From: Marinomonas pollencensis
GTDB taxonomy: Bacteria > Pseudomonadota > Gammaproteobacteria > Pseudomonadales > Marinomonadaceae
Reading direction: 5' to 3'
Assembly (NCBI RefSeq): GCF_003387375.1
Contig: NZ_QUNG01000002.1
Span: 62,001-126,000 of the forward strand
DNA: 64,000 nucleotides
The notes beneath the pieces are model-generated. The model did no database searches. It was given only the letters and a program-made list of their open reading frames with translations, and was not told where the DNA came from. This document shows, in pieces, positions 10,190-18,120 of the stretch (positions are counted from its first letter, which is position 1; each line of letters starts with the position of its first letter). A program made the translations under genes and the position numbers.

Positions 10190-10350
10190 GTCATACACTT
10201 TTTAATTGAACTTAAAATGCCTATCTCAAAATTAAAAATCATTATTTTTTAACCATCAACAATGTTTAAGTTGTTGAAAATATTGATATAAATCGGCTTT
10301 TTGTATGACTGTTTTTTTCGTGATTACCTTCATCGAACTCGTCATACACT
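10190..10350. repeat. GTCATACACT repeats in front of the integrase gene
   Basis: GTCATACACT occurs at 10190-10199 and 10341-10350, with an inverted GTATGAC at 10303-10309. The copy at 10341 lies 20 bases before the int start. They could be integrase or excisionase arm sites, or an int operator; this is inference. Confidence 0.4.
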
Positions 10351-10369
10351 GGCTGATTAAGGAGGCATC

Positions 10370-11599
10370 ATGGCTAGCTTAAATAAGTTAACTGTTAAAC
10401 GAATTCAAACCTTAAAGGCTGTTAATGGCAAATCTATTCGAAAATCCGATGGTGGTGGTCTTTATATCTATGTTAAACCTAATAACTTAAAGTTTTGGGA
10501 GTTTAGATACACAAGACCTGTTACTGGTAAAAAGACATTTATAGGCATTGGCTCATTCTCTGATGTCACACTTTCAGAAGCTAGGGATAAAGCTTATGAA
10601 ATGAGAAAGCTATTACACGAAGGTATTGATCCGCAAATTGAGCGTGTAGAGCGCAAAGCCAAACTCAAGCTTTTACAAACGTATACTTTGAAGTATGTTG
10701 CTGACCAGTGGCATGAGTTAAAGATCACTCAAGTCAAAAGTAAAACCATGCTTGATAACTGGCGTAAACTTGAAAAGTACGCGTTTCATAAACTTGGTGA
10801 TATCCCGGTTAAGTCTTTAAATGCTCCAGTGGTAATAGAGGTGCTTCGTGAGCCTGAGAGTATTGGTAAGTTAGAAACGGTTAAAAGAACAGCCCAACTT
10901 CTAAACGAAATTATGAACTTCGCTGTCAATAGTGGTTTTATTGATCATAATCCGCTTTCTGGTATCAGAGATGTTTTTAAAAAGCCCGTTGTCGAGCATA
11001 TGAAGTCTTTAAATCCTCATGAGGTGTCTGATTTAATGAGAGCTTTAGGTCATGCAAATTTATATGTCGTAACTCGTTATCTAATTGAATGGCAGCTTCA
11101 TACTATGACACGGCCTTCTGAAGCAGCTGGCACACGTTGGGATGAAATTGATTTTAAAAGTAAAGTGTGGGTGATTCCTGACTCACGAATGAAAATGAAA
11201 CGTGAACATCGAATTCCATTGACTAACGAGACTTTATCTATACTTGATGGACTAAAAGTACTTACGTCCAATAGCCCTTATGTCTTTCCTTCGACAAGAA
11301 GTAACAGTCGTCATGTTGATCCTGAGTCAATCAATAAAGCATTAAAACGTATTGGGTTAAAAAATCGAACTACTGCACATGGATTCAGATCTTTGGCGAG
11401 CACTACATTGAATGAATGGGGAGAAGATCCTGATTTAATCGAAGTGGCGCTTGCTCATATTGGTAAAGATAAGATACGTAATGCCTATAACCGAACAGAC
11501 TATCTAGAGCGTCGTAGAGAAATGATGCAGCGATGGAGTAGCTACTTGACTAAGCATTCTCTCGGGTCTTTCTCGGTCGTAAACAGTGTTAATGGCTAG
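10370..11599 (+). CDS. int: P4-type tyrosine integrase of the ICE
   Basis: A 409-residue site-specific recombinase that would insert and excise the element. It has the DUF4102-type N-terminal domain of P4-like integrases (KSDGGGLYIYVKPNNLKFWEFRYTRP, about 25-50), an arm/core-binding SAM-like domain (about 100-200), and the catalytic domain with the conserved residues: Arg in TMTRPSEAAGTRWDEID, HGFRSLASTTLNE, LAHIGKDKIRNAYNRTDYLERR, which holds the late His and the nucleophilic Tyr. GGAGG sits seven bases before the ATG. This is not the prfC-specific SXT-type enzyme. Confidence 0.95.
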   Translation: MASLNKLTVKRIQTLKAVNGKSIRKSDGGGLYIYVKPNNLKFWEFRYTRPVTGKKTFIGIGSFSDVTLSEARDKAYEMRKLLHEGIDPQIERVERKAKLKLLQTYTLKYVADQWHELKITQVKSKTMLDNWRKLEKYAFHKLGDIPVKSLNAPVVIEVLREPESIGKLETVKRTAQLLNEIMNFAVNSGFIDHNPLSGIRDVFKKPVVEHMKSLNPHEVSDLMRALGHANLYVVTRYLIEWQLHTMTRPSEAAGTRWDEIDFKSKVWVIPDSRMKMKREHRIPLTNETLSILDGLKVLTSNSPYVFPSTRSNSRHVDPESINKALKRIGLKNRTTAHGFRSLASTTLNEWGEDPDLIEVALAHIGKDKIRNAYNRTDYLERRREMMQRWSSYLTKHSLGSFSVVNSVNG

Positions 11600-11687
11600 A
11601 TAGATTTATTTTTTTTGAACTTTGCTAACTACTGTAGAAAACTAAATATTTGATACTAAGTTTTTTCTTGTGAGGAGGGTGGAAAAT

Positions 11688-11900
11688 ATGTCATTAAAGA
11701 TTATTCGAATGCGAGAACTGAGTCAAAAAACTGGTTGTTCAAGAAGCACGATTTACTCATTTATCTCAAAAAATGAATTTCCTAAACCTATACCATTAGG
11801 TGCGAGAGCAGTTGGCTGGATTGAAAGTGAGGTAGATGAATGGATTGCCCAAAAAGAAGTTCAGCGATATACGGGTCAACTGAGTAACAATAAAGCTTAA
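11688..11900 (+). CDS. AlpA-family regulator / putative excisionase
   Basis: A 70-residue MerR/AlpA-like DNA-binding protein: IIRMRELSQKTGCSRSTIYSFISKNEFPKPIPLGARAVGWIESEVDEWIAQ is a typical AlpA winged-helix. Such proteins beside P4-type integrases often act as excisionase or as integrase activators. The start at 11688 is chosen because TGAGGAGGG lies just upstream; the in-frame start at 11670 has no such site. It converges with the partition operon over a shared terminator. Confidence 0.88.
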   Translation: MSLKIIRMRELSQKTGCSRSTIYSFISKNEFPKPIPLGARAVGWIESEVDEWIAQKEVQRYTGQLSNNKA

Positions 11901-11916
11901 TATATTAGTTAGTAAG

Positions 11917-11949
11917 AATGCCCAGTACCTAAGCTAGGGTATGGGCATT
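11917..11949. terminator. Bidirectional terminator between alpA-like gene and partition operon
   Basis: AATGCCCA (11917-11924) pairs with TGGGCATT (11942-11949), with more pairing inside (TACC/GGTA). T-rich sequence on one side and A-rich on the other suit two convergent units. Confidence 0.7.
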
Positions 11950-11966
11950 TATATATTTTTTGATGA

Positions 11967-12158
11967 CTAACTCGTGTGTATAAGAGAAGTGATGTTCTTG
12001 TTTATTTGCTCATATTTCAAGAATTTTATCAGCTGATCTTGAAGTGATTCAACATGCTCAACGAACTGTGGTTGCTCTTCTTGAGGTACAGAAGCAATAT
12101 CTTCAAAATCAATTGTTGCTAAAGTTTTTAGCAATTTTTCTAAATTTTGTGTTTTCAC
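11967..12158 (-). CDS. Small acidic protein, third gene of the partition-like operon (SrpC-like position)
   Basis: A 63-residue protein (MKTQNLEKLLKTLATIDFEDIASVPQEEQPQ...) predicted to be mostly helical, with no recognised domain. It starts with GTG; the complementary strand has GGGAGGA six bases upstream, a strong ribosome site that supports it as real. It follows the ParM-like and small SrpR-like genes on the same strand after about 100 bases. In R391 the partition locus is three genes (srpM, srpR, srpC), so position suggests a srpC counterpart, but I cannot confirm homology by eye. Confidence 0.6.
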   Translation of the reverse strand: MKTQNLEKLLKTLATIDFEDIASVPQEEQPQFVEHVESLQDQLIKFLKYEQINKNITSLIHTS

Positions 12159-12259
12159 GGCATTCCTCCCTGAATTCTGTGTATTTTTTAGTTTAGTTTA
12201 GGTTTTGAGGTATTGGCTATAGATATTTACCAAACGTTACTTTTTGCTTATCGCATGGA

Positions 12260-12526
12260 CTACACTGAAAGTTTTGATTTTAGTAACTGCTGACGTTTAG
12301 CCTTAACTTCGAGTGATTCAGAATGCTTTGTTGATGAGCTCTCTTGGATTTCAAAATCTTCTGAAAAAGGCTTTTCTGCTGCTTCAGTCAGAATGCTATT
12401 AAGTTGCATAATCCCTATTGTAGCCAGCATCCGCAGACGCTCAGCACGTTCCCGTGGCGGCGTCTTTTCCAATTCTTTGAGCAGTTCAGGGTGGCTCCCT
12501 TGGGGAATATTGACGACGACTCTCAT
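12260..12526 (-). CDS. ParR/SrpR-like small partition adaptor
   Basis: An 88-residue protein encoded two bases after the ParM-like gene. The N terminus MRVVVNIPQGSHPELLKELEKTPPRERAERLRMLATIGIM looks like the ribbon-helix-helix region of plasmid ParR-type adaptors, which bind the centromere and cap the ParM filament. The rest is polar and probably disordered. Context with an actin-like ATPase supports the role; sequence alone is weaker evidence. Confidence 0.75.
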   Translation of the reverse strand: MRVVVNIPQGSHPELLKELEKTPPRERAERLRMLATIGIMQLNSILTEAAEKPFSEDFEIQESSSTKHSESLEVKAKRQQLLKSKLSV

Positions 12527-12528
12527 AA

Positions 12529-13503
12529 TTAGGCTCCATAAAACCAGAAGCCTCGGGCGTTAGCCAGTACGGACTCTTCTGGTGCGATGATTTTACTTCG
12601 TGAGAAAACATCTTTGGCTGCGTCCTTATATGTCAAGGCACCACCACCGGCGATCAATACCAAGTCTGCATTGATGCTTTCGTCCCGCATTGATTGTCGC
12701 ATGGCAGTAAGAGCAACAGGCGCTACCTTTTTCATGGCAGCATTCAGATAAGGTGAAATATCGACTTTTTCTCCAAATAGCAGGACCTGCAAGTCGCCGG
12801 TTCTCATGGCTTTTTCAAGTCGATCCATACCCACTTTGGCACCGTGATCTTCCGAAATCAGCTTATCAATCGTTTCCAGTAGCACGGACATTGCCTGAAG
12901 ACTGGTTCCTGATGAGCTGTAGCGAATTTCTCCGGCCTCAAGGGCAACCCAATCAACAGAAAAGAAGCCGGGATCGATAACGACGACGCGACCTTCTTCA
13001 ATCAAGTCCAAATCACCACCTGTTTGAACCAGATCCATATAGGCACCGGCAGGCTGCGGCAGCACTTTGACGTCATGAACGGTGATGCTGCGCTTTGGCG
13101 TCACTTGATGGACACCTTTTAAACGCTGCACAAGGTCAGACTTACGTTGTGGTTCATGAAACTGGGAAACCGGTAATCCAGTGACAACCAAATCGATGGA
13201 TTCTGTTTCAGCCATTAACAAGGCGGCATGAAAAAGCGCCTTATAGGTTTTTGTGGTGGGATATTCCGGGTGAAGCTCTCGTTCCCAGCCTTGAAGGCGT
13301 CCAGCAGGCACACCGGCGGCCCAACGCTCATTATCGACAGACACATACAAACAAGTGTCATCATCGCCTCCACCGATACGCTCCGGCATACGATCCGCAG
13401 GACCGGCACCCGCAGGCAGAATAATGGTTTTCGGTTCACTGCCTGATTGGCCAATGGCCAGCTTCAGGTTTGAGTAACCGATATCTACGCCTAGTACAAA
13501 CAT
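12529..13503 (-). CDS. ParM-like actin-family partition ATPase (SrpM-like)
   Basis: A 324-residue actin-fold ATPase that would polymerise to separate copies of the element when it is extrachromosomal. Phosphate-binding loops are visible: VLGVDIGYSNLKLAIG at the N terminus, VVVIDPGFFSVDWVAL in the middle, and the adenosine loop LVLIAGGGALTY near the C terminus. The start at 13503 is chosen because AGGAGA lies just upstream; the longer frame to 13524 would overlap that site. It is the first gene of a minus-strand operon diverging from the oriT-like region. Confidence 0.88.
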   Translation of the reverse strand: MFVLGVDIGYSNLKLAIGQSGSEPKTIILPAGAGPADRMPERIGGGDDDTCLYVSVDNERWAAGVPAGRLQGWERELHPEYPTTKTYKALFHAALLMAETESIDLVVTGLPVSQFHEPQRKSDLVQRLKGVHQVTPKRSITVHDVKVLPQPAGAYMDLVQTGGDLDLIEEGRVVVIDPGFFSVDWVALEAGEIRYSSSGTSLQAMSVLLETIDKLISEDHGAKVGMDRLEKAMRTGDLQVLLFGEKVDISPYLNAAMKKVAPVALTAMRQSMRDESINADLVLIAGGGALTYKDAAKDVFSRSKIIAPEESVLANARGFWFYGA

Positions 13504-13967
13504 ACTTATCTCCTGTGCACTCAAAGTGCTCTAACGGTTTTCAATCAACCGCGCTGGTCACGCTTGGGCATGTCCAAGTGCTCTGGCTGTTCACTCAAAT
13601 GTCATTATCAGGATTCGGTGCACTGGCGGTGGGCAGAAAGGTGACAAATCCTTTCATCTATCTGCCTATTGCATTTTTGCAAAAGTATGAGAATAGGCTC
13701 TGTTTGGCGACGGATGACTGAGCCAAAAAAATCGAGACGCCAAACGTCGTTTGCATTCTGGCCTGAACTCGCCAAACGGTTTGTATCTTCATGACGATAC
13801 GTCTTTTTAGGTGTTTTTAAGTGAAATCGGGCTGTATCCCTTGTCAGGTATGGGGTTGCGCGAGTTGATTTATATCGAGACGCCAAACAGTGATTGTTAC
13901 GGCAGTTTTACGTTTGGCGTTTCGATCCAAAAGCCAAACGGATAGTGGTTTTGGCTTTTGGGGTTAA
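13504..13967. other. oriT: oriT-like repeat region between srpM-like gene and mobI
   Basis: In SXT the origin of transfer lies directly upstream of mobI; this region has the same position. It holds ATCGAGACGCCAAAC at 13731-13745 and again at 13874-13888, and the inverted GTTTGGCGTTTCGAT at 13912-13926 (one mismatch, 23-base spacer). Short palindromes CAAACGTCGTTTG (13741-13753) and CAAACGGTTTG (13773-13783), another GTTTGGCG at 13702-13709, and a hairpin AAAAGCCAAA/TTTGGCTTTT (13929-13938, 13950-13959) complete the array. No gene is visible. The nick site cannot be placed by eye. Confidence 0.7.
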
Positions 13968-14411
13968 TTGGATGGGGAAATTGGTTTGGTAGAAATCGTC
14001 AATGAACAATGGAAATCGGAAGTATCAAATTTATTGCAGCAAGAAACGAACAGGTTAAAAGCGCTGGCACGAGCTGAAGTTGATGACTTTTGGGTTACTC
14101 ATTACAAGGTTCGAGAGAGTGAGCCTTTTAAAAACTGGGGATTACTTGGTGTCCGTATCAGGGACTTTAAGTATGGGTTTGGCATTGAGTGGTACATCAA
14201 CAGTTTTCACGGTCAACGAGGCAAGCGGGTGGTCTTTAGTAAGGGACTGCGCATTTCAAAGACGAAGCTGAGATATTCATTTTTGGACTGCCAAGGTTTG
14301 GCTAAAGAATGGGAGCTCGCGCTGGCCATCGAAAAAGAAGGGTTCTTTAGTGATATTCGACGGCAAGTCGATAAGCTGAACATGCTACGTCGCAGAGTGA
14401 ATGCCTATTGA
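13968..14411 (+). CDS. mobI: Conjugative transfer mobilisation protein MobI
   Basis: MobI is required for SXT/R391-type ICE transfer and acts at the adjacent oriT. The 147-residue frame has the family's look: a helical N terminus, FWVTHYKVRES, WGLLGVRIRDFKYGFGIEWYINSFHGQRGKRVVFSKG, and a basic C terminus. No ATG is in frame; the likely start is the TTG at 13968 with GGGG a few bases upstream, so translation may be kept low. It diverges from the partition operon with the oriT-like repeats between them. Confidence 0.8.
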   Translation: MDGEIGLVEIVNEQWKSEVSNLLQQETNRLKALARAEVDDFWVTHYKVRESEPFKNWGLLGVRIRDFKYGFGIEWYINSFHGQRGKRVVFSKGLRISKTKLRYSFLDCQGLAKEWELALAIEKEGFFSDIRRQVDKLNMLRRRVNAY

Positions 14412-14521
14412 ATCATCGGCACTACTTCTCTCGCGGCAACTGGTCCCAGTTTTTTGTGAAAACGGGAGATACACTTCATTAATTTTCATTGTCTATGGAG
14501 ATTTGTCTATTAACACTTTAG

Positions 14522-14878
14522 TCAGTGGTGTTCGGAGCAGGTATCATATTCTTTTATATTTAATGATTGGAGTAGCACATGCCCTTTAGGTGTAAGCCAA
14601 ATCCTTCGGTTCATACCTGTTTCCACATATTCCAAAAGGTTTAATCCATCATTAGATCGATAAGGGCTACCTGAGGAAAGTTTTCTAAATTGCCCTAGTG
14701 CTTTTTTATAAGACTTCGAGCTGGCATCGTTTGTAGAAGCTAAGTCTATAATGGTAAATGTTGGGGCGTTAGTTTTAGCGACTTCTAAAAAGAAGTGAAG
14801 CTGTGCCACACTTTGGATTCCAAAGTCGCTCGCAATAGTAAGCATTTCTTGAAAGCTTTGAATTTCAATAGTTGTCAT
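14522..14878 (-). CDS. Hypothetical protein with winged-helix look
   Basis: I do not recognise a named family. The 118-residue frame has a pattern like MarR-type winged helices: helices in IQSFQEMLTIASDFGIQSVAQLHFFLEVA, a recognition-like segment KSYKKALGQFRKLSSG, then a wing-like NLLEYVETGMNRRIWLTPKGHVLLQSL. It starts with ATG but has no clear ribosome site. It lies alone on the minus strand between mobI and the exported nuclease and could be a regulator of nearby cargo. Confidence 0.6.
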   Translation of the reverse strand: MTTIEIQSFQEMLTIASDFGIQSVAQLHFFLEVAKTNAPTFTIIDLASTNDASSKSYKKALGQFRKLSSGSPYRSNDGLNLLEYVETGMNRRIWLTPKGHVLLQSLNIKEYDTCSEHH

Positions 14879-15008
14879 TAAGCTAATTCATCATATTTTG
14901 AGGGTGTTAAAATAAATAAGAATCTCATTATGTCTTTAAGATATGTCTATTAAAGCCTAAGTACCTGCTAATCTTATTCGTTGTCGGTACAACAAAATAT
15001 AACAACAT

Positions 15009-15698
15009 TTAGTAGTGTAATCCGTATTTCAGAACAATTCTTTGAAAGCGTGCCTTGTACTGTGCTTGATTGGCTGGCGGTAGCCACTCATCTAGTCCTT
15101 TTGCTCCTTTTGATCTATTTAAAGATGCTTCTACTGGAACAAGGTTTATTGGATCGTTCGCAAATTGTTCACGTTTAGTTTTATTCCAGACCTGAGCACC
15201 ATGCTCCCACGCCCATTTGAGTGGTACCACATGATCGATGTCTACTTTGGAGGCATCAAATAGTATTTTTCCTGAATACATAGATATCCAGCGTCCAAAA
15301 GTGACTCTGCATTCTTGATTGTCTGCAAACCTTACAGAGGCTGCTGAGGTAGAAATCAATACTTCTTGTCGGGTGTTTTGGCAGTCTCTGTCTTCGTCGT
15401 CCCAGCCATGACCAAAATAGCTACGTTTATATGTAACTAAATTACTCTTGCCTTGCGCTGTTTGATTTATGGTTGAAGAGTCGTTTTTTTGTCCTTTTGG
15501 TAAGCGTCCACCACTTGCCAAACAATCATTAATTGTATCGTATGGTTTGAAGTTTTTAGTTCTAGAGTACGATGCAGACTCAGGCGTGTGACAAATTGAT
15601 GATCTTGACTTTTTAACGACTAAGTCAGCCCATGCAGGCTGGTATAAAAGGGAAAAGAGCAGAGATAGGTGCAATAGTGTTTTTAAAATCGATATCAA
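15009..15698 (-). CDS. Exported HNH-family endonuclease (DUF1524-like)
   Basis: A 229-residue protein with an N-terminal signal peptide (SLLFSLLYQPAWADLV, cleavage about residue 24), so it should act outside the cytoplasm. The C-terminal half contains the HNH-type core: VDIDHVVPLKWAWEHGAQVW, then FANDPINLVPVEASLNRSKGAKGLDEWLPP, with the His, Asn and second Asn/His positions of this family. Four Cys residues in the middle could form disulfides. Secreted nucleases of this type may degrade environmental DNA or act against incoming DNA in the periplasm; which applies here is unknown. Confidence 0.8.
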   Translation of the reverse strand: MISILKTLLHLSLLFSLLYQPAWADLVVKKSRSSICHTPESASYSRTKNFKPYDTINDCLASGGRLPKGQKNDSSTINQTAQGKSNLVTYKRSYFGHGWDDEDRDCQNTRQEVLISTSAASVRFADNQECRVTFGRWISMYSGKILFDASKVDIDHVVPLKWAWEHGAQVWNKTKREQFANDPINLVPVEASLNRSKGAKGLDEWLPPANQAQYKARFQRIVLKYGLHY

Positions 15699-16520
15699 AA
15701 TTCACTTCCAGTCATATTCAATAGGTTACTAATTGTATCAATAAAATAGGCATACTTTCATATTGGTTTATGAGCGCAGTCAGTGGTTTTGCTCTTATTT
15801 TAACTAAGTACTTTGAAATGGTTCTAAACGTACAATGAAGCAAGGGTCATTGTCAGGGAAAGCGACATCAAGAGATATCTTAGAGAATACAATGAGTGGT
15901 GATTAGCAATCATTAGTGATTTTTATGACTTTGAGTCTCAGAATTAATTTTGGTTTAAGGTTTAACTAGTCAAATTTTTAGGTCTAATGAGCTTGGAAAA
16001 GAAGAGGGTGTTTAGCAAGCAATATCTAATTAAAACAAGCCTTGGGCAAGGCCAAAAAGGCTTGGACAATACTGCTTCTGCCTACTGCTCTTGTTACTGA
16101 TCCTGTTACTGCTACTGGTTAACGCATGGGTCAAGTAACCGTCAGATAGGGCTTGTTGAACCCTTAGTAAAGGGTTTCAAAACAGTTAGTAAAATTCTGC
16201 TTCGTATTGAATTTACAGGCTTAAAGCGAAGTCAGGAGCATCATTAAAATGCTCAGTCGAACTCAGTTAAAGCCTTTTGCAACCGTTTGAAAAGGGGTTG
16301 GCTAAGTCATACGTAAAGGGTATCGGTAAGGGTTACCTAAACGGTTTAGCTAAGGCTTTTTGAAAGGCTTAGCCAAAGCCTTCATACATGGGTTCACCCA
16401 GTAGAAAGATTAAAAAAACTCTGAGGTATCCAAGGTGCATTTTGTACAAATGCGTTTATAAACGAACAGGGCACAGTGAAATAACTCAAAGCGAACAATA
16501 GAATTGAAGAGGAACCATCA
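15699..16520. other. Gene-free region with repeated hairpins
   Basis: No supported gene in about 820 bases. From 16036 onward it has a series of inverted repeats: CAAGCCTT/AAGGCTTG (16036-16064), AACCCTT/AAGGGTT (16159-16176), GAGCAT/ATGCTC (16236-16254), GGTAA/TTACC (16325-16337), and GCTAAG/CTTAGC near 16349-16372. Related AAAGGGT and AAGGCTT words recur throughout. It lies before the exonuclease gene and could be an untranslated leader, a non-coding RNA or an iteron-like region. Confidence 0.5.
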
Positions 16521-17429
16521 ATGACAAGAGCCCCTGCGCCATTTCCGCTAGAGCGCCTCGCGGATATCCCAGAAAGACCAGAAGATTTTAGATTGCTGGA
16601 ACGCATTCCTTTAACGCGTGAGCCGCAGTCCTGGCCACTTGAACTCTCTCCTGTGGTAGGTGATGAACAGCCAATGGTGCTGCTCGATACAGAGACAACC
16701 GGATTGTCTGCCGATGACGAGTCCATTATTGAGCTTGGTATGGTTAAGGTGCTTTACAGCCCCTCGGCTAAGCGGATTGTGTCGATTGTTGATGTGATCA
16801 GCCTGTATGAAGATCCCGGTAAGCCAATCCCCGAGCTGATTACCGAGTTAACTGGTATCACCGATGAGATGGTGCAAGGCCAGCGCATTGATGATGCACT
16901 GGTAGTGAGTTGGTTATCCGATGATCCGCTGGTGGTCGCACACAATGCTCAGTTTGATCGTCCTTTCTTTGAAAAGCGGTTTGCTGCATTAAGACATCTA
17001 TCTTGGGCCTGTTCAGCCAGTGGCATAGATTGGAAGGCGCTGGGTTTTGAAAGTCGAAAACTTGAGTACCTGCTGCTTCGCTTAGGTTGGTTCTATGAAG
17101 GACACCGAGCGGCAACCGATTGTTTGGCGATGGCCTGGTTGTTCCATTTGTTGCCCGAGTCCGTTGCAAACTTGTTGTCTGAAGCGGACAGGCGAACTGT
17201 GTTAGTTCGTGCGTTTGGTGCGCCGTTTGACGTAAAGGACTATTTAAAAGAGCGTGGTTACCGCTGGCATGACGGTGTTAAAGGTGCTAACAAACATTGG
17301 TGGCGCGAAATCAGCGAAGACGAGTTGCCGCAGGAACAAACTTACCTGGATGATTTGTACCATCGTGGCTCAGAACATGCCCACTATGACTACAAAGATG
17401 CCCGCAATCGATTTAAAGCTTTGTCATAG
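16521..17429 (+). CDS. DnaQ-like DEDDh 3'-5' exonuclease
   Basis: A 302-residue protein with an exonuclease domain of the DNA polymerase III epsilon / RNase T superfamily. Motif ExoI is VLLDTETTGLSADDESIIELGMVKV (about residues 53-77), ExoII is VAHNAQFDRPFFEKRF (about 138-153), and ExoIII is GHRAATDCLAMAWL (about 194-207), giving the DEDDh set. The C-terminal part (about 240-302) is a separate short domain with YRWHDGVKGANKHWWREI. A GAGGAA site precedes the ATG. SXT/R391 ICEs carry a conserved exonuclease-like gene at this position; substrate unknown. Confidence 0.88.
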   Translation: MTRAPAPFPLERLADIPERPEDFRLLERIPLTREPQSWPLELSPVVGDEQPMVLLDTETTGLSADDESIIELGMVKVLYSPSAKRIVSIVDVISLYEDPGKPIPELITELTGITDEMVQGQRIDDALVVSWLSDDPLVVAHNAQFDRPFFEKRFAALRHLSWACSASGIDWKALGFESRKLEYLLLRLGWFYEGHRAATDCLAMAWLFHLLPESVANLLSEADRRTVLVRAFGAPFDVKDYLKERGYRWHDGVKGANKHWWREISEDELPQEQTYLDDLYHRGSEHAHYDYKDARNRFKALS

Positions 17430-17502
17430 CCCCTTGCATATTTGAAAACCTCAGGAAAATGGAAAGTGAACTCATGGTTTAACCAACAAGAGGAATCTTT
17501 CC

Positions 17503-17802
17503 ATGTACCAAGACACCTATATTGAATACTGGGGCGAAATCTTCGTCTCTGCCCGCATCATTGAATTTGGCATCACGTTCGAGCGCTTTCTTAAAGATCC
17601 ATGGAAGCATTTGATGTCCTGTGGCCAAGAGTCTGCCCCAGACGCGATTGCTGAAGGGATGCTGCCATTGCTACCAGCCCAGGCAGAAGTTGCTAGGCGT
17701 GTTCGGGAGAGTGAGCAACGAGCCCTTATGTCTACAGAGTCGGACAAAGGGGGAGCTCATCGCGGTAGCATCGTGGTGCCACTGGTTCGGGTAGCGCATT
17801 GA
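17503..17802 (+). CDS. Conserved small ICE protein of unknown function
   Basis: A 99-residue protein following the exonuclease with a GAGGAA site before its ATG. It has no recognised domain; the sequence is mixed polar and hydrophobic (YIEYWGEIFVSARIIEFGITFERFLKDPWKHL) with no signal peptide or membrane helix. Between the exonuclease and the WYL gene it matches the position of a small conserved core gene of SXT-type ICEs. Function not assigned. Confidence 0.65.
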   Translation: MYQDTYIEYWGEIFVSARIIEFGITFERFLKDPWKHLMSCGQESAPDAIAEGMLPLLPAQAEVARRVRESEQRALMSTESDKGGAHRGSIVVPLVRVAH

Positions 17803-17924
17803 TAGCGGCTATCAGCAATGACACGAAACAAGGTCTTCAAGTCTATACCTGAGCGGCAATTGCAATCCAGATCAAAAAGTTGCCGCTTAGTCTTCCCTAC
17901 AAAATAATTTGTGATAGGATGATA

Positions 17925-17943
17925 CCTAATAAAATTAATTAGG
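17925..17943. promoter_or_regulatory. Inverted repeat upstream of the WYL regulator gene
   Basis: CCTAAT (17925-17930) and ATTAGG (17938-17943) form a perfect inverted repeat with a 7-base spacer in an AT-rich stretch about 180 bases before the WYL gene. A second pair AGCGGCAA/TTGCCGCT lies at 17852-17859 and 17880-17887. Either could be an operator. The rest of 17803-18120 shows no gene. Confidence 0.35.
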
Positions 17944-18120
17944 TTGAAGCCTATTCAGTGTTTTATGGCCATCTGTCCAGCTTCAACCGGTAGAGATTGC
18001 TAAGTCATTGCGGATGAAGAGCAGCATTGAGTGACGCTTTTCAATGTGATTTCGCGATGTCGGTCCTTACTTTATAAACAGAATTTTTAAAAAACTGGTT
18101 GAATTGGATAAACAAGACGC

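Noticed and set aside
13504-13967. CRISPR-like reading of the GCCAAAC repeats
   Set aside because: Repeats are short, irregularly spaced and partly inverted; no cas genes are present.
14401-14589. 62-codon frame after mobI
   Set aside because: No ribosome site, no family resemblance, and it overlaps the opposite-strand gene at 14522.
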